From the NCBI GenBank assembly GCA_020796225.1, contig CM036767.1, positions 11,327,427-11,391,426 of the forward strand: a DNA stretch of 64,000 nucleotides, read 5' to 3'. Shown here piece after piece: positions 1-10,384 of this stretch. The first letter of the stretch is position 1, and each line of letters starts with the position of its first letter. The DNA is from Arion vulgaris (lineage: Eukaryota; Mollusca; Gastropoda; Stylommatophora; Arionidae). A program made the position numbers and the translations under genes. Under the pieces are notes generated by a model. That model was not told where the DNA came from and did no database searches. It saw only the letters and a program-made list of their open reading frames with translations.

Positions 1-487
1 GACTCCACATTGATTGAACCACTGACTCCATATTGACTGAACCACTGACTCCATATTGATTGAACCACTGACTCCATATTGACTGAACGATTGACTCCAT
101 ATTGACTGAACCACTGACTCCACATTGACTGAACAACTTACTCCACATTGATTGAACCACTGACTCCATATTGACTGAACCACTGACTCCATATTGATTG
201 AACCACTGACTCCATATTGACTGAACCACTGACTCCATATTGACTGAACCACTGACCCCACATTGATTGAACCACTGACTCCATATTGACTGAACCACTG
301 ACTCCATATTGACTGAACCACTGACTCCATATTGATTGAACCACTGACCCCATATTGATTGAACCACAGACTCCATATTGACTGAACCACTGACTCCACA
401 TTGATTGAACCACTGACTCCATATTGACTGAACCACTGACTCCACATTGATTGAACCACTGACTCCATATTGATTGAACCACTGACT
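1..487. repeat. 23-bp tandem satellite, left block
   Basis: About 21 head-to-tail copies of a 23-bp unit beginning gactccatattgattgaacc. Copies differ mainly at a few positions (cacatt/catatt, gactg/gattg, gactcc/gacccc). Because 23 is not a multiple of 3, the minus-strand frame that stays open repeats every 23 residues; I regard this as a by-product and not a gene. The array runs off the left edge of the window and resumes at 4447 beyond an inserted LINE. Confidence 0.97.
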
Positions 488-599
488 CTTCTTCTTCTTC
501 TTTGCGATCGCTTTTTGATGATTATACCGTTAGACGCGTTCTTATGATGAAATCGACTGTTGTCTGGAGCTCGTCTCTGGTGTCATGTAGTTTTGAATG

Positions 600-881
600 T
601 AGTGTTGTGTTGTAGGGCCAGCATTCCTTTCTTGGGAGGACATACAGGGGCAGTCTTGCAGGACATGTTCTGTGGTTTGTTCAGAAGGAGCCACAGGGGC
701 ACAGAGGGGTTGGGGACAATCGCAGCCTGTGGAGGTGTTTGTTCAGTCTGTTATCACCTATCCTGAGTCGGAAGATGATAGTCTGTCCTTGTCGGTCAAG
801 TGTGTGGTAGTCATCGTTGGATGGTGTAGGTTCTTTTCTAATGTCCATGATAGCTCTTTTTTTCAAAGTATGTGATTTCAT
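600..881 (-). pseudogene. LINE ORF2 C-terminal segment
   Basis: Minus-strand translation contains IFRLRIGDNRLNKHLHRL followed by CPCG, the conserved segment found downstream of RNase H in this LINE class and repeated in several other fragments of this window (e.g. 44795, 60600). It is separated by frameshift from the RNase H domain and belongs to the 488-4446 element. Confidence 0.75.
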
Positions 882-892
882 TATCTATTTGT

Positions 893-1450
893 TCACATTC
901 TGCTCCCTTTTAGCAAGTTTGTCTGCCTTCTCGTTACCTGGCACTCAGCAGTGTGATGGTACCCACTGAAGTGTAACTCTTTTGTTGGTAGAGATCTTGC
1001 TGAGCTCTTTCTCAGGGATGGATGGTTACTCTGTAGGGCTTGCAGAACAGATAGCGCGTCTGTGAAAAATACCACTTGTTGGCAGTCAGAGTTGGAATTA
1101 TTGATCATGATTGCGGCCTGTAGTAGTGCTTGAGCCTCTGCAGTGTAGTTTGAACAAAATTTACCAGTTGGCATGTACTTTGTTTCGGTGTGATTGTTGG
1201 GATATGTAATATAGATACCAGCCCCTCCGTTCTTAATTGCATCTGTTGCAGATCCATCGGTGTAGACGTGGATCCATGATTGTTTAGGGTAGTTTTCTTG
1301 GATCATGCACATAGTGGCTGTTCTCTTCTGCAGGTCATTGTGTATTTCTCCAGTTGTGATTCCACTAATTGTTGTTATGATTTTTGCTGTATCGTTAACT
1401 TGTTCCCAGGGAACAGGGTCGAGACTAGGTATCAGCGGTGTTGTGTGCAT
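893..1450 (-). pseudogene. LINE RNase H domain
   Basis: Translated residues show YTDGSATD, then GGAGIYI, then YTAEAQALLQA, then FFTDALSVLQAL. These match the spaced Asp, Glu and Asp positions of ribonuclease H, which removes the RNA strand from the RNA-DNA hybrid. The His/Asp end of the domain is out of frame beyond about 893. The domain is part of the ORF2 of the 488-4446 element and is disconnected from the RT by frame breaks. Confidence 0.88.
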
Positions 1451-1816
1451 TGGAAGGTCATCTTGGTACTGTCTTTTTAGTCGCTTTCCCGATGGACGAA
1501 GCTGCTGCGTTTTAGTCGTCCAAGTGCCAGATCATTTAATCTTGCTTTCATCGGATGCAAGGGCATACTGGTGTATTTCTCCATCTGGATCATATTCTTG
1601 GTTTCCCTTCTGTAAGCCAGGGCTTGTACTCCAGTGGTTTTCTGCATCTCTGTGATAGGAGTAGATTTCATGGCTCCGGTGATGATCCTGAGTGCTTGAT
1701 TTTGCACTCTGTCCAATGTCTGCAGGTGTGTGTTAGCAGCTGTAGCCCATGCTGTTGAGCCGAACTCTAGGTGAGGTCTGATTGTTCCGCTGTAGACTTT
1801 CTTAAGTGTGTGTTCA

Positions 1817-2878
1817 TTAGCTCCCAGTTGGTACCTGCCAGTTTTCTGAGTATTCCAATTTTCGTCTGGCCTTTCCTTCTGTGTTTTCTATATGCTTGTT
1901 CCATGTGAGTCGTTTATCAAATGTGATCCCTAGATAAGTTGGATTGCTTTCTTCTTGTATTGGGGTGGTTCCTAAGTGTATGTTGGCTGCTTTGTCCCTG
2001 GGGAGAGGGAGAACAGTGTTGTGGAGGTTTTGTCTGTGTTGATTGTAACTGTACCATTTCTCTGCCCATTCCATAAGTTTATCTGCCGCTCGCTGTATTC
2101 TACCGGTTGCAGATGTTGTGTGTTCGTCTGCGCACCATAGCACTAAATCATCTGCATATAGAGCGGCCTTCACTCCAGCTGGCAGATCCTTTACTAGGTC
2201 GTTGATGTAGACAAGGAAGAGAGTTGGAGACATAACTCCTCCTGAGGTACCCCATGACGCAGTAAGACCTTTTTGCTCTGATGTCCATCGAGTGTGACTC
2301 TGGTTCTTCTATTGTGCAGGAACGATTGGATCCATCTTAGCATGTTGCCTTGGATTCCATTTCTTTTGAGCTTTGCCATAAGACCATCTTTCCACACCTT
2401 GTCGAAGGCCTGCTTGAAGTCTACCCATAGTGTTAGCACCTTTTTTTTTCTCTTGGAAGGCATCTTCAACGGACTGGGCTACATAGGTAACTTGGTCTTC
2501 TATGCTATGGCATTCCCTGAATCCTGCTTGTTCTGGAACCAAAATCTGCTCAGATTCTAAAAACCATTTCAATCTGTTGTTGATGACTCTTTCCATGGTT
2601 TTAGCAACACAGCTTGTCAGACTGATTGGTCGATAGCTTGAAGCCTTGGTTCTGTATTTTCCTTTTTTCAGTATGGGTAGTGTGATGGCTTCTCTCCAGA
2701 TTTGGGGGACTACATCTTTCTGCCAGCTGTGGTTTATAATTTCAAGCAACTTTAACTTAGCTACTAAGCTCAGGTTTATAAGCATTTCGTTGCTAATTTT
2801 GTCTGGGCCAGGTGATTTTTTATTTTTGAGTTTAGAAATTGAGTTTTGTAGTTCTCCGAGAGTGATAGGTTCTCTCAT
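1817..2878 (-). pseudogene. LINE reverse transcriptase domain, frameshifted
   Basis: Three overlapping minus-strand frames together give a non-LTR reverse transcriptase: KSPGPDKISNEML, SSYRPISLTSCVAKTMERVI, VDFKQAFDKVW, the HGVPQ region, then SPTLFLVYINDL and the catalytic YADDLV. At least two frame changes (near 2310-2470 and 2195-2235) interrupt it, so no full-length enzyme could be made. The catalytic YADD is intact. It is flanked by the endonuclease side upstream and RNase H downstream in the same element. Confidence 0.92.
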
Positions 2879-2902
2879 TGGAGCAGAGGGTGTAGGCAGC
2901 CT

Positions 2903-4150
2903 TCATTCCCTTGCAATTCTGTTGTGGTCTTTGTCTATGCTGAGATTGCTTTCTCTACTATATGTAGTAGCAAGCAGATCTGCGGCTTGTTTTTTCCTTA
3001 TAATTTTGCCGCTTTCCTCCAGTGTAATGCTCTGTCTTGTTGATGTAGGTTCTTCATTTAGGGACTTAACTAGTTGCCAGAGTTTTCCACCATCTTTTAC
3101 TAGGTTTAGAGCTGCTGTTTTGTCTCTCCAGCTTTTCCGTTTTTCTATTAGCTTTGTTTTCTGGAATGCTGCTACTGCCCTTTTCCATTTATTCTGGGAT
3201 TCTAGCGAAGGCAGAGATTCTGCATTCTTCCTGGCTTCATTCATGTCCTCCTGTCTCTTTTGCAGTGTGCTTGACCAGTATGGAATGTATCCCTGCTGAC
3301 ATCCTCTAGGAATGGCTTCTTTTGCGGCTAGAAGAATGCATCTGTTAAAGTCTTTTACTACTTTATTGATATCACCATCTTTCACAATTAGTTCAGACAA
3401 AAGTGAAGTTGTCTGATGTCTGAAGAGTTCCCAGTTGGCCTTTTTATAGTTCCATCTAGTGATGGCAGGGCTGGTGTTAATGGTTACACTCTGGATGGTA
3501 AGAAATACTGGCCGATGGTCACTTCCTCCTAGTTGATCTCCTATCTCTCTGCTTATCAGTCCGGATATGTCGGGGGTAGAGAAGGCTAGATCAGGAGTGG
3601 AAGTTGAGTGCCATCTTCTGGAGTAGAAGGTGGGGGTGTCAGAGGGGGCATTGATTAGTATAAGAGAGTGATCATCTTGCCATGTTTCTACCTCTTCCCC
3701 CTGCGATCTAGGTGGTTGTATCCCCAGCTCTGGGAGTGACTATTGAAATCTCCAACTGCAATAAAGTTAGTGGCAGGTACCTGTATTGTGTTGAGGTTCT
3801 GTGGTTTGTCGTTTGGGCAGTAATAATTTAGTAACTGTATGTTTGTGCTATCTGTTTGTAGTTCGAGAAGTTGGTACTCGGCTCCGTCCATGTGTGTCTG
3901 TTTTTCAGTGGAATGTATGTTGTTTTTCACTAGAGTGAGTACTCCTCCTTTTCTCCTATCTTGTCTGTCCGATCTATGGCATTGGTATCCCCTTATTTTG
4001 AAAGTTTGGTCTACTTGCAAGTGCGTCTCTTGGATACAACAAATACTGACCTGCTTTTCGTGTAAGACGTTTTCCAATTCTGTTTTTTTTGTTATATCCA
4101 GCCTGCTTGCTGTTTACTCCTTCTGCATTCCAGTGTATAATGACAAGTGG
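2903..4150 (-). pseudogene. LINE endonuclease and linker, frameshifted
   Basis: Minus-strand frames encode an exonuclease-endonuclease-phosphatase type endonuclease: IIHWNAEGVNSK near 4146, CIQETHLQVDQ, GGVLTLV, then VGDFNSHSQSWG, and a SDHRPV-like end near 3520. These are the Glu, Asp and His sites used to nick target DNA. The frame breaks near 4110, 3690 and 3400. The remainder (3400-2903) is the charged linker to the reverse transcriptase. Confidence 0.85.
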
Positions 4151-4446
4151 CACTTTGGCGTTCTCGTTTTCTGTATCATGTTCAGTGTACTGTCGCCTGA
4201 TACGGCGGGGTGTCTTTCGATGTCTATGGAAGGGGTAGGTCGGGACCCGGTTTTCGTGCCCAACACTACTTCAACTACGCACGGCTCGGTGTGTCGATCT
4301 ACATCATAATTTTTATCGGACGGTATAATCATCTTATATAAGCGTGAGATGCGTGATACTATGGTTTTTGTGCGCCTTTTGGCCTAGTATCGCCGACTTC
4401 AGCACCTTTCAGAGGAGAGAGGCTCGTCCTATTTGTTCCGTATTCA

Positions 4447-4605
4447 AAACCACTGACTCCATATTGATTGAACCACTGACTCCATATTGATTGAACCACT
4501 GACCCCATATTGATTGAACCACAGACGAAAGATTGATTAAACCACTGACCCCACATTGATTGAACCACTGACCCCACATTGATTAAACCACTGACCCATC
4601 CAATT
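4447..4605. repeat. 23-bp tandem satellite, right block
   Basis: About seven copies of the same 23-bp unit as at 1-487, more diverged (one carries a cagacgaaag variant). With the left block it brackets the LINE. The shared aaccactgactc at both junctions is compatible with a target-site duplication, but the satellite supplies that sequence anyway. Confidence 0.93.
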
Positions 4606-4609
4606 ATTA

Positions 4610-4822
4610 CCTTTTCATCCATGTACAATTCAGATATGAAGTGTCTACACAGAATGCTGGGAGTATTAAGAAGAGACCAGTTTAGAAATGAAGACATCAG
4701 GAAAAAAGTGGGTAGAATATTAGCACTGAACTTCATCAAGAAACAAAAATGTAATGGTTTGGCCACATATGCAGATTACCAACAGACAGTACGCCTCAAA
4801 TGCAATACTATTATTGTACACC
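4610..4822 (+). mobile_element. LINE family D 3' fragment
   Basis: Translation reads SDMKCLHRMLGVLRRDQFRN then EDIRKKVGRILALNFI, paralleling the segment CEMKCSRKEVGVTRKDRLRN EDIRSRVG of another copy on the opposite strand near 19100. The fragment is short, truncated at both ends and followed immediately by a family B SINE. Confidence 0.65.
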
Positions 4823-4825
4823 TGC

Positions 4826-5090
4826 CGCCTGTGTGTTGCCGAGGCTCGCAAGGGGAGCAAGGTATAGTAACACTGCGGCCTACAAGCCCTGTCAAAAGAA
4901 GCGAATGAGGAGGGATTAAGGAGCTACCTAGTAAAAAAAGCGTCGCAGAAATCGAATTTGCTGGCCTACTTGTAGGCGCATAAATGACAAAAGGTACTAT
5001 CGCTCTTAGGCTTGGATCACATATAAATCGTATCGAGTGGTTAACAAGTGATCGCTATGGGGCGTTCGAAGAAGAAGAAGAAGATTGTTA
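4826..5090 (+). mobile_element. SINE family B copy
   Basis: Matches the family B layout seen about a dozen times here: head gtgtgttgccg, then gcaaagaatagtaacactgc-like sequence, a gtcgtaagaggcgactgagg core, gcgtcgcagaaatcg, gcctacttgtaggcgcataa, cgctcttaggctc, agtggttaacaagtg, and a terminal agcgttcgaagaagaagaag tail. Here the core is altered (gtcaaaagaagcgaatgagg). Confidence 0.85.
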
Positions 5091-5490
5091 CTATCAAATG
5101 TCAATGTTACTGCCATATGTCAATGTTACTATCAATATGTCAATGTTACTATCAATATGTCAATGTTACTATCAAATGTCAATGTTACTATCATATGTCA
5201 ATGTTACTATCAATATGTCAATGTTACTATCAATATGTCAATGTTACTACCAAATGTCAATGTTACTATCAAATGTCAATGTTACTATCAATATGTCAAT
5301 GTTACTATCAATATGTCAATGTTACTATCAATATGTCAATGTTACTATCAATATGTCAATGTTACTACCAAATGTCAATGTTACTATCAATATGTCAATG
5401 TTACTATCAATATGTCAATGTTACTATCAATATGTCAATGTTACTATCAATATGTCAATGTTACTATCAATATGTCAATGTCAAGATAGT
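5091..5490. repeat. 20-bp minisatellite
   Basis: About twenty copies of the 20-bp unit tatgtcaatgttactatcaa. Some are 19-bp variants missing one base. It starts directly at the GAA tail of the preceding SINE. All three forward frames stay open through the array; nothing suggests translation. Confidence 0.96.
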
Positions 5491-5494
5491 GTAT

Positions 5495-6414
5495 ATAATC
5501 ATCATCATCAAATAGCTTGTTCTGAGCAGAACTTTGCCACCCCAACAGTCCTTCGGAATTTCTCTCTCTCATAGGCCAGATGTCCTGCCTCTGCAGCCGT
5601 CATGTTCAAACCATCAGTTACATCCTGAATCCATCTTCTCCGTGGTCTTCCTCTTCTTCTCTTTGCCGGTATGCCTCCTTCCATGATGGTCTTCTCCAGC
5701 CCTTCATGTCTTTTTATATGTCCAAAATATCTCAATTTTCTCTTTCTTATTTGTAGCATCAGCCAGTTTTCTTTGATTTTGAGTTCTTTCTGGATAGATC
5801 TATTTGTTCTCTTCTCTGTCCAAGATATACGAAGGACTATTCTGTAACACTTATATTTAAAAGCACATATATGTTTTTCCACTGCTTTATTAAATGTCCA
5901 TGCTTCACACCATACGTTGCCACTGGGAATATGCATGCTCATAGTATTCTGATCTTTGTTTTCTTATCAGTTTCGTTCCATACTGTTTTGAGTTTTTTAA
6001 TTTTTTTGTAAAGCCATGTTTGTTCTTCTTTTAATTTCCTTAATCCCATTTCCATCTGTTATTAGTAGTGAACCAAGATATTCAAAACTGTTCACATTTT
6101 CTACTTTCTCTCCATTGATAAAATATGTCATGTTCGTTTTATCTGTTGTCATTATTTTTGTTTTTGCCACATTGAGATATAGATTTTGTTTTTCGCTTTT
6201 ATCTTTCACTTCTCCTAATAATTTCTGAATCCCTTTTGGTGATGTTGACAGTAACATTGTATCGTCAGCGTATCTTAGTTCAGATATTTCTCTTCCTCCA
6301 ATTATAAAAGGATCGTATTGTTCTTTTCCGCTATCTTCTGTAACATTCCTCATGATGTTTTCTGCATATACGTTAAACAGACAAGGCGACAGAATGCAGC
6401 AATAATGTATATAA
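5495..6414 (-). mobile_element. RTE (BovB-like) LINE, 5'-truncated
   Basis: Minus-strand RT half (about 6414-5997) has LSPCLFNVYAENIMRN, SELRYADDTMLL with the catalytic YADD, and VNSFEYLGSLLITDGNG. A frame break leads to the C-terminal part (5942-5508): VLRISWTEKRTNRSIQKEL, LRYFGHIKRHEGLEKTIMEG, RGRPRRRWIQDV. The 3' end is a TGATGA microsatellite, typical of RTE elements. The phrasing LSPxLFNxYAExIMRN is that of BovB/RTE. Upstream RT and endonuclease are absent. Confidence 0.9.
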
Positions 6415-6792
6415 ATACGAAACAAATATTAAAATTTCCCTTAGGGATATGAAGTCACTTCACTACATATTTCCAGGTTCTAGTGTGCAGGAGGTAGGAG
6501 GTCCACTTCCTTTCCTCACGTGTGAAACATCGAATGTGGTATTGAACCCCCAACCCTCTTGTGTTCGAGTCGATAAGGGAACACTTATGCAGTACTCTAA
6601 TCTATACCACATGTAGAATATATATATACGGCTGTGAAATGTATCTGATTTCCCACATTCAACTTGACCTTAATAAAATTAAAAAAACCTTTATCACGAG
6701 ATCAAGCACAGGGAGGGAAAAGGGGTAAATACTTTTCAAATTTAAATGACTGTTATTTAAAGTCATATAATGTATTTTAAATATCATGTAAT
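6415..6792. other. Unassigned AT-rich sequence
   Basis: No coding frame, repeat or RNA motif recognised. It separates the truncated RTE copy from a hAT-like element. Confidence 0.5.
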
Positions 6793-6954
6793 ACAGTGGT
6801 TCTCAAAGGGTGGTCCCATGCGCATCAGTGTGTCCAGTGATATTCCTAGGTGCACCCTATAACATCCAAGATCAGGGGTCGACAACTCGGTGCCATCGAG
6901 CAACTGAACAAAAAATTGGCAAAACATATCAGTCCCATGCTTCTCATAGGCAGA

Positions 6955-7210
6955 GATCGCCCGAGTGGTTACCGGGGCCCAAATTTGGGGTGTAAAGAAT
7001 AGAACCACTGTTAATTGCCGCGCATGTCGTAAGAGGCAACTAAGGAGGTTTGACTGAAATCGGATGCATGTGTCCTAAACGTGTAGAAGTCTATGCATTT
7101 ATTGGTCTACCAAACTAATGTGCAATGTATACACGTTCCTGGCAAAGATCAAACATATCACAAAGAGTGTTTAAAATTGGTCTAAGAAGAACGCAAAGAA
7201 AAAAGAAGAT
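6955..7210 (+). mobile_element. SINE family A copy
   Basis: Near full-length family A: cccgagtggttaccggggcc head, ggggtgtaaagaatagaacc, core gtcgtaagaggcaactaagg, aatcggatgcatgtgtccta, gtgtagaagtctatgc, caaagatcaaacatatcaca and an aagaacgcaaagaa tail. It has no tRNA-like boxes that I can see. Confidence 0.9.
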
Positions 7211-7314
7211 AGACAGAAATTAAATGATGAATAAAGGTGTTTAGTATTTTATAGTTATTTATATATTTCTTTGCTTTTTGCATCTTATTTATTAATTGTT
7301 TGTGTTTAGTTAGT

Positions 7315-7545
7315 TAGTTTGTTTCTTTCGTGCCAAAGGCGGCACTTAGGGCAGAGGTTTTAGATCTCCATGTGATGCGTTTCGTTGCTAGCAGTTGGAG
7401 ATCTTGTATGGTTTTACATCTCAATAGTTTACTTTCTTGTTGGATTGTTCTTCGAAGAGTGGTCTTAGGTCTTCCACGTTTTCTTTTGTGTATAGTGCAC
7501 CTAAATTTTTTTTAATGTTACTCCAAGTGTGCATGACTTCAAAAA
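7315..7545 (-). mobile_element. LINE family F 3' fragment
   Basis: Minus strand matches the C-terminal coding end of the copies at 35985 and 61915 (gtgccaaaggcggcac end, tcttccacgttttctttt on the plus strand). It shares with the 61915 copy a 55-bp insertion absent from the 35985 copy, so both descend from a rearranged source. It stops at that insertion. Confidence 0.8.
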
Positions 7546-7719
7546 ATTTGAAAACCACTATTGTAATGTAATGACAGTTATATCTATTTATAGATATTTT
7601 GAAATATTAAATCTCGTGACCCGGATACGATTCATAACACACACACCCATACACATACACAAAGCCGGATGTTTAAATATACTTATCTTTCCTAGTTCTT
7701 GTGAACCTAGTACAGTATG

Positions 7720-7755
7720 TTCTTCTCTCTCTCTCTCTCTTTATATATATATATA
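7720..7755. repeat. CT and TA microsatellite
   Basis: Run of ctctct followed by tatata, 15-20 bp each, beside a LINE fragment. Confidence 0.9.
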
Positions 7756-7965
7756 TCTCTCTAGCCTGAGACGCCCCTGACACTTAGGACAGCAACAAAT
7801 GCATATCATTCTTCTATAATCTTGGCCGTCCTCTGTATTGTGTTCCAACTGTGATTCCCATCTTTCAGTTTTTGTTCTACTGTTCTCCCTCCAGGTCGTT
7901 TTGTCTCCCACGTTTTCGTTTACCCTCTGGTGTCCTTCTCAGTGCAGTTTTCGTGACAGAAAGTA
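7755..7965 (-). mobile_element. LINE family E 3' fragment, degraded
   Basis: Sequence aligns by eye with 16930-17150 (gcctgttacgcccttggcg / gcctgagacgcccctgacac, ggtcgtcttgggtcttccac / ggtcgttttgtctcccacg). On the minus strand this is the GRPKTTWRRTIEQELKEM region of a LINE C-terminus, here frame-broken. Confidence 0.75.
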
Positions 7966-8094
7966 TGCTTTTCTTGTTTCTTTTATCGACAGGCCCTGTC
8001 TCTGAACAACTTCTAGTCTTTAATCTAATTGATGACTTTTGCCTTTTATATCAATATGGACATTGTTATAAAAATTTATAACATTCTCTCTAAC

Positions 8095-8178
8095 CTTTCA
8101 TTCATATCTCTCTTTCTTTTTATATCTCTCTCTCTTTATTTCTCTGTCTGTCTCTCGCTTTCTCTCCCTATCTTTCTT

Positions 8179-8227
<49 letters not shown>

Positions 8228-8430
8228 CTCTCTATTTCTTCCACTTTTATCTCTCTTTTTCTCTCTCCTTCTTTTACCTTTTTCTCTCACTCTCTCTCTT
8301 TTAACTTTCTCTCTTTCTATCTCTCTTTTATCTCTCCCTCCCTCTATCTCTCTCTTTTACCTTTCTCTCCCTCTCTTTTTTTAACTTTCTCGCTTACTTT
8401 CTATCTCTCTATCTTTCTTGCTCTCTCAAG
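8095..8430. repeat. CT-rich low-complexity tract
   Basis: Nearly uninterrupted pyrimidine run with tctctc and tttctct blocks. The apparent leucine/serine-rich reading frames over it are composition artefacts. Confidence 0.95.
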
Positions 8431-8500
8431 TTCATTATCTCCGTTTACTGCTTTACTGTTTAAATAGGTTTTCTGATGTTAGATTATTTCGCATGAGCTT

Positions 8501-9760
8501 AGTTTGTGGAGGTCTCTATGGTGTCTAGACAGTTTGTGGAGGTCTCTATGGTGTCTAGACAGTTTGTGGAGGTCTCTATGGTGTCTAGACAGTTTGTGGA
8601 GGTCTCTATGGTGTCTAGACAGTTTGTGGAGGTCTCTATGGTGTCTATACAGTTTGTGGAGGTCTCTATGGTGTCTAGACAGTTTGTGGAGGTCTCTATG
8701 GTGTCTAGACAGTTTGTGGAGGTCTCTATGGTGTCTAGACAGTTTGTGGAGGTCTCTATGGTGTCTAGACAGTTTGTGGAGGTCTCTATGGTGTCTAGAC
8801 AGTTTGTGGAGGTCTCTATGGTGTCTAGACAGTTTGTGGAGGTCTCTATGGTGTCTAGACAGTTTGTGGAGGTCTCTATGGTGTCTAGACAGTTTGTGGA
8901 GGTCTCTATGGTGTCTAGACAGTTTGTGGAGGTCTCTATGGTGTCTAGACAGTTTGTGAAGGTCTCTATGGTGTCTAGACAGTTTGTGGAGGTCTCTATG
9001 GTGTCTAGACAGTTTGTGGAGGTCTCTATGGTGTCTAGACAGTTTGTGGAGGTCTCTATGGTGTCTAGACAGTTTGTGGAGGTCTCTATAGTGTCTAGAC
9101 AGTTTGTGGAGGTCTCTATGGTGTCTAGACAGTTTGTGGAGGTCTCTATGGTGTCTAGACAGTTTGTGAAGGTCTCTATGGTGTCTAGACAGTTTGTGGA
9201 GGTCTCTATGGTGTCTAGACAGTTTGTGGAAGTCTCTATGGTGTCTAGACAGTTTGTGGAGGTCTCTATGGTGTCTAGACAGTTTGTGGAGGTCTCTATG
9301 GTGTCTAGACAGTTTGTGGAGGTCTCTATGGTGTCTAGACAGTTTGTGGAGGTCTCTATGGTGTCTAGACAGTTTGTGGAGGTCTCTATGGTGTCTAGAC
9401 AGTTTGTGAAGGTCTCTATGGTGTCTAGACAGTTTGTGGAGGTCTCTATGGTGTCTAGACAGTTTGTGGAAGTCTCTATGGTGTCTAGACAGTTTGTGGA
9501 GGTATCTATGGTGTCTAGACAGTTTGTGGAGGTCTCTATGGTGTCTAGACAGTTTGTGGAGGTCTCTATGGTGTCTAGACAGTTTGTGAAGGTCTCTATG
9601 GTGTCTAGACAGTTTGTGGAGGTCTCTATGGTGTCTAGACAGTTTGTGGAGGTCTCTATGGTGTCTAGACAGTTTGTGAAGGTCTCTATAGTGTCTAGAC
9701 AGTTTGTGGAGGTCTCTATGGTGTCTAGACAGTTTGTGGAGGTCTCTATGGTGTCTAGAC
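8501..9760. repeat. 30-bp minisatellite, 42 copies
   Basis: Exactly 42 units of 30 bp (agtttgtgga, ggtctctatg, gtgtctagac), with only scattered point changes such as gtctatac, gtgaagg, gaagtctc and ggtatct. Since 30 is divisible by 3, frames on both strands stay open (decapeptides QFVEVSMVSR on plus, LDTIETSTNC on minus). Part of the unit, gaggtctctatggtg, equals the 5' start of the SINE that follows at 9761. There is no signal peptide, Kozak-like start or splice logic supporting a protein. Confidence 0.98.
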
Positions 9761-9965
9761 GTCTACCTGGCGCTCTGAAGGTTGTAGGTTTGAGTTCGGA
9801 CCGAGTCACATGTGCAGTTTTTTTTCTGAAGATCCCTAGGATTGTTGATGGAGTTACGGAGTTCGTGCTTTGTTCAACACTCTCGGCAGATGGTGTGAGA
9901 TTTCGGCCTAGAGGGACGGAACCATATGGGAAAACCCGGTGACATGAAGACAGTCCGATGTCTAT
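9735..9965 (+). mobile_element. tRNA-derived SINE T2, head remodelled
   Basis: After the array comes gtctacctggcgctctgaag, a degraded B box (ggtttgagttcggacc), then the family T body: tccctaggattgttgatgga, gagttcgtgctttgt, ctctcggcagatgg, gaaccatatggg, aaaacccggtg. Compared with the copy at 42475 the A-box stretch aagtggttaag is missing, replaced by array sequence. Confidence 0.82.
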
Positions 9966-10087
9966 AGACCTTCTTTATGAATTTTCAGATTTTCGATAAA
10001 TTCTCATTAGTTTAGTTTTACTACTGTTTTTCTTCTTCTTCTTCTTCTCCGAGTTCAGAGGTGATACTACTGTTAAACTTTATTCCT

Positions 10088-10289
10088 GCTCGCCTGCCCC
10101 AGTGTGTTCGTAGAGCGTTGGAGAGACCTTTGTGAGTGCTGGTTCAATTCCGTGGGCTAGCAGAAAACGCCACAGGTTCTCCAGATTTACAGTGTTCGTG
10201 GCATCGAACCGAAGGGTTTCGATGTCAATGACACCGAGCCGAAGAAATGAAATCTCAAGTGCTTTTAGATCGAGAAAAAAAACCAAACG
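10088..10289 (+). mobile_element. tRNA-derived SINE S
   Basis: Head cctgccccagtgtgttcgta with a B box in gctggttcaattccgtgg, then agccacaggttctccag-like body, acagtgttcgtggcatcg, gaaccgaagggtttcgatg and an end ctcaagtgcttttagatcg. Bounded by an 8-bp direct repeat ttattcct (10080-10087 and 10290-10297), the target duplication. Confidence 0.9.
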
Positions 10290-10384
10290 TTATTCCTATC
10301 TTTTGCACTTTTTCTGACCTCTTGACTTTCCGTTACATTAACATATCCACTGGCTAAAAGACTAATGTCTAAATAGATCATGTA

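Larger units (their letters stand above)
488..4446 (-). mobile_element. RNase H-bearing non-LTR retrotransposon, 5'-truncated and broken
   Basis: A LINE lying on the minus strand. Reading from right to left it has an apurinic-type endonuclease (about 4150-3400), a linker, reverse transcriptase (about 2878-1817), RNase H (1450-893), a C-terminal RLRxG segment with a cysteine motif (about 881-600), and a 3' end in a short GAA-type tail (488-500). The order EN-RT-RNase H and the motifs fit the I/Nimb/Jockey-related clades. Frames shift several times, so this copy is dead. No clear ORF1 is seen; about 300 bp upstream of the endonuclease are unassigned. Both ends abut the same 23-bp satellite, so it inserted into that array. 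Confidence 0.9.
6793..7560. mobile_element. hAT-like non-autonomous element with nested cargo
   Basis: Left end cagtggttctcaaagggtgg and right end ...tttgaaaaccactattg form imperfect inverted ends of the hAT type. Flanks tgtaata and tgtaatg resemble an aged target duplication. Inside lie a family A SINE (6955-7210) and a LINE family F tail (7315-7545), so the original element was much shorter. No transposase is present. The right end is the weaker part of this call. Confidence 0.6.

Noticed and set aside
2646..3299. 217-codon plus-strand frame
   Set aside because: Antisense to the LINE reverse transcriptase and linker, which have clear motifs on the other strand.
5495..5512. Independent ATC microsatellite
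   Set aside because: It is the 3' tail of the RTE element; the same tail occurs at 61143 and 55795.
8499..9942. Long open frames on both strands (436-478 codons)
   Set aside because: A 30-bp exact repeat keeps all frames open by arithmetic. No start context, signal, or non-repeat domain supports translation.
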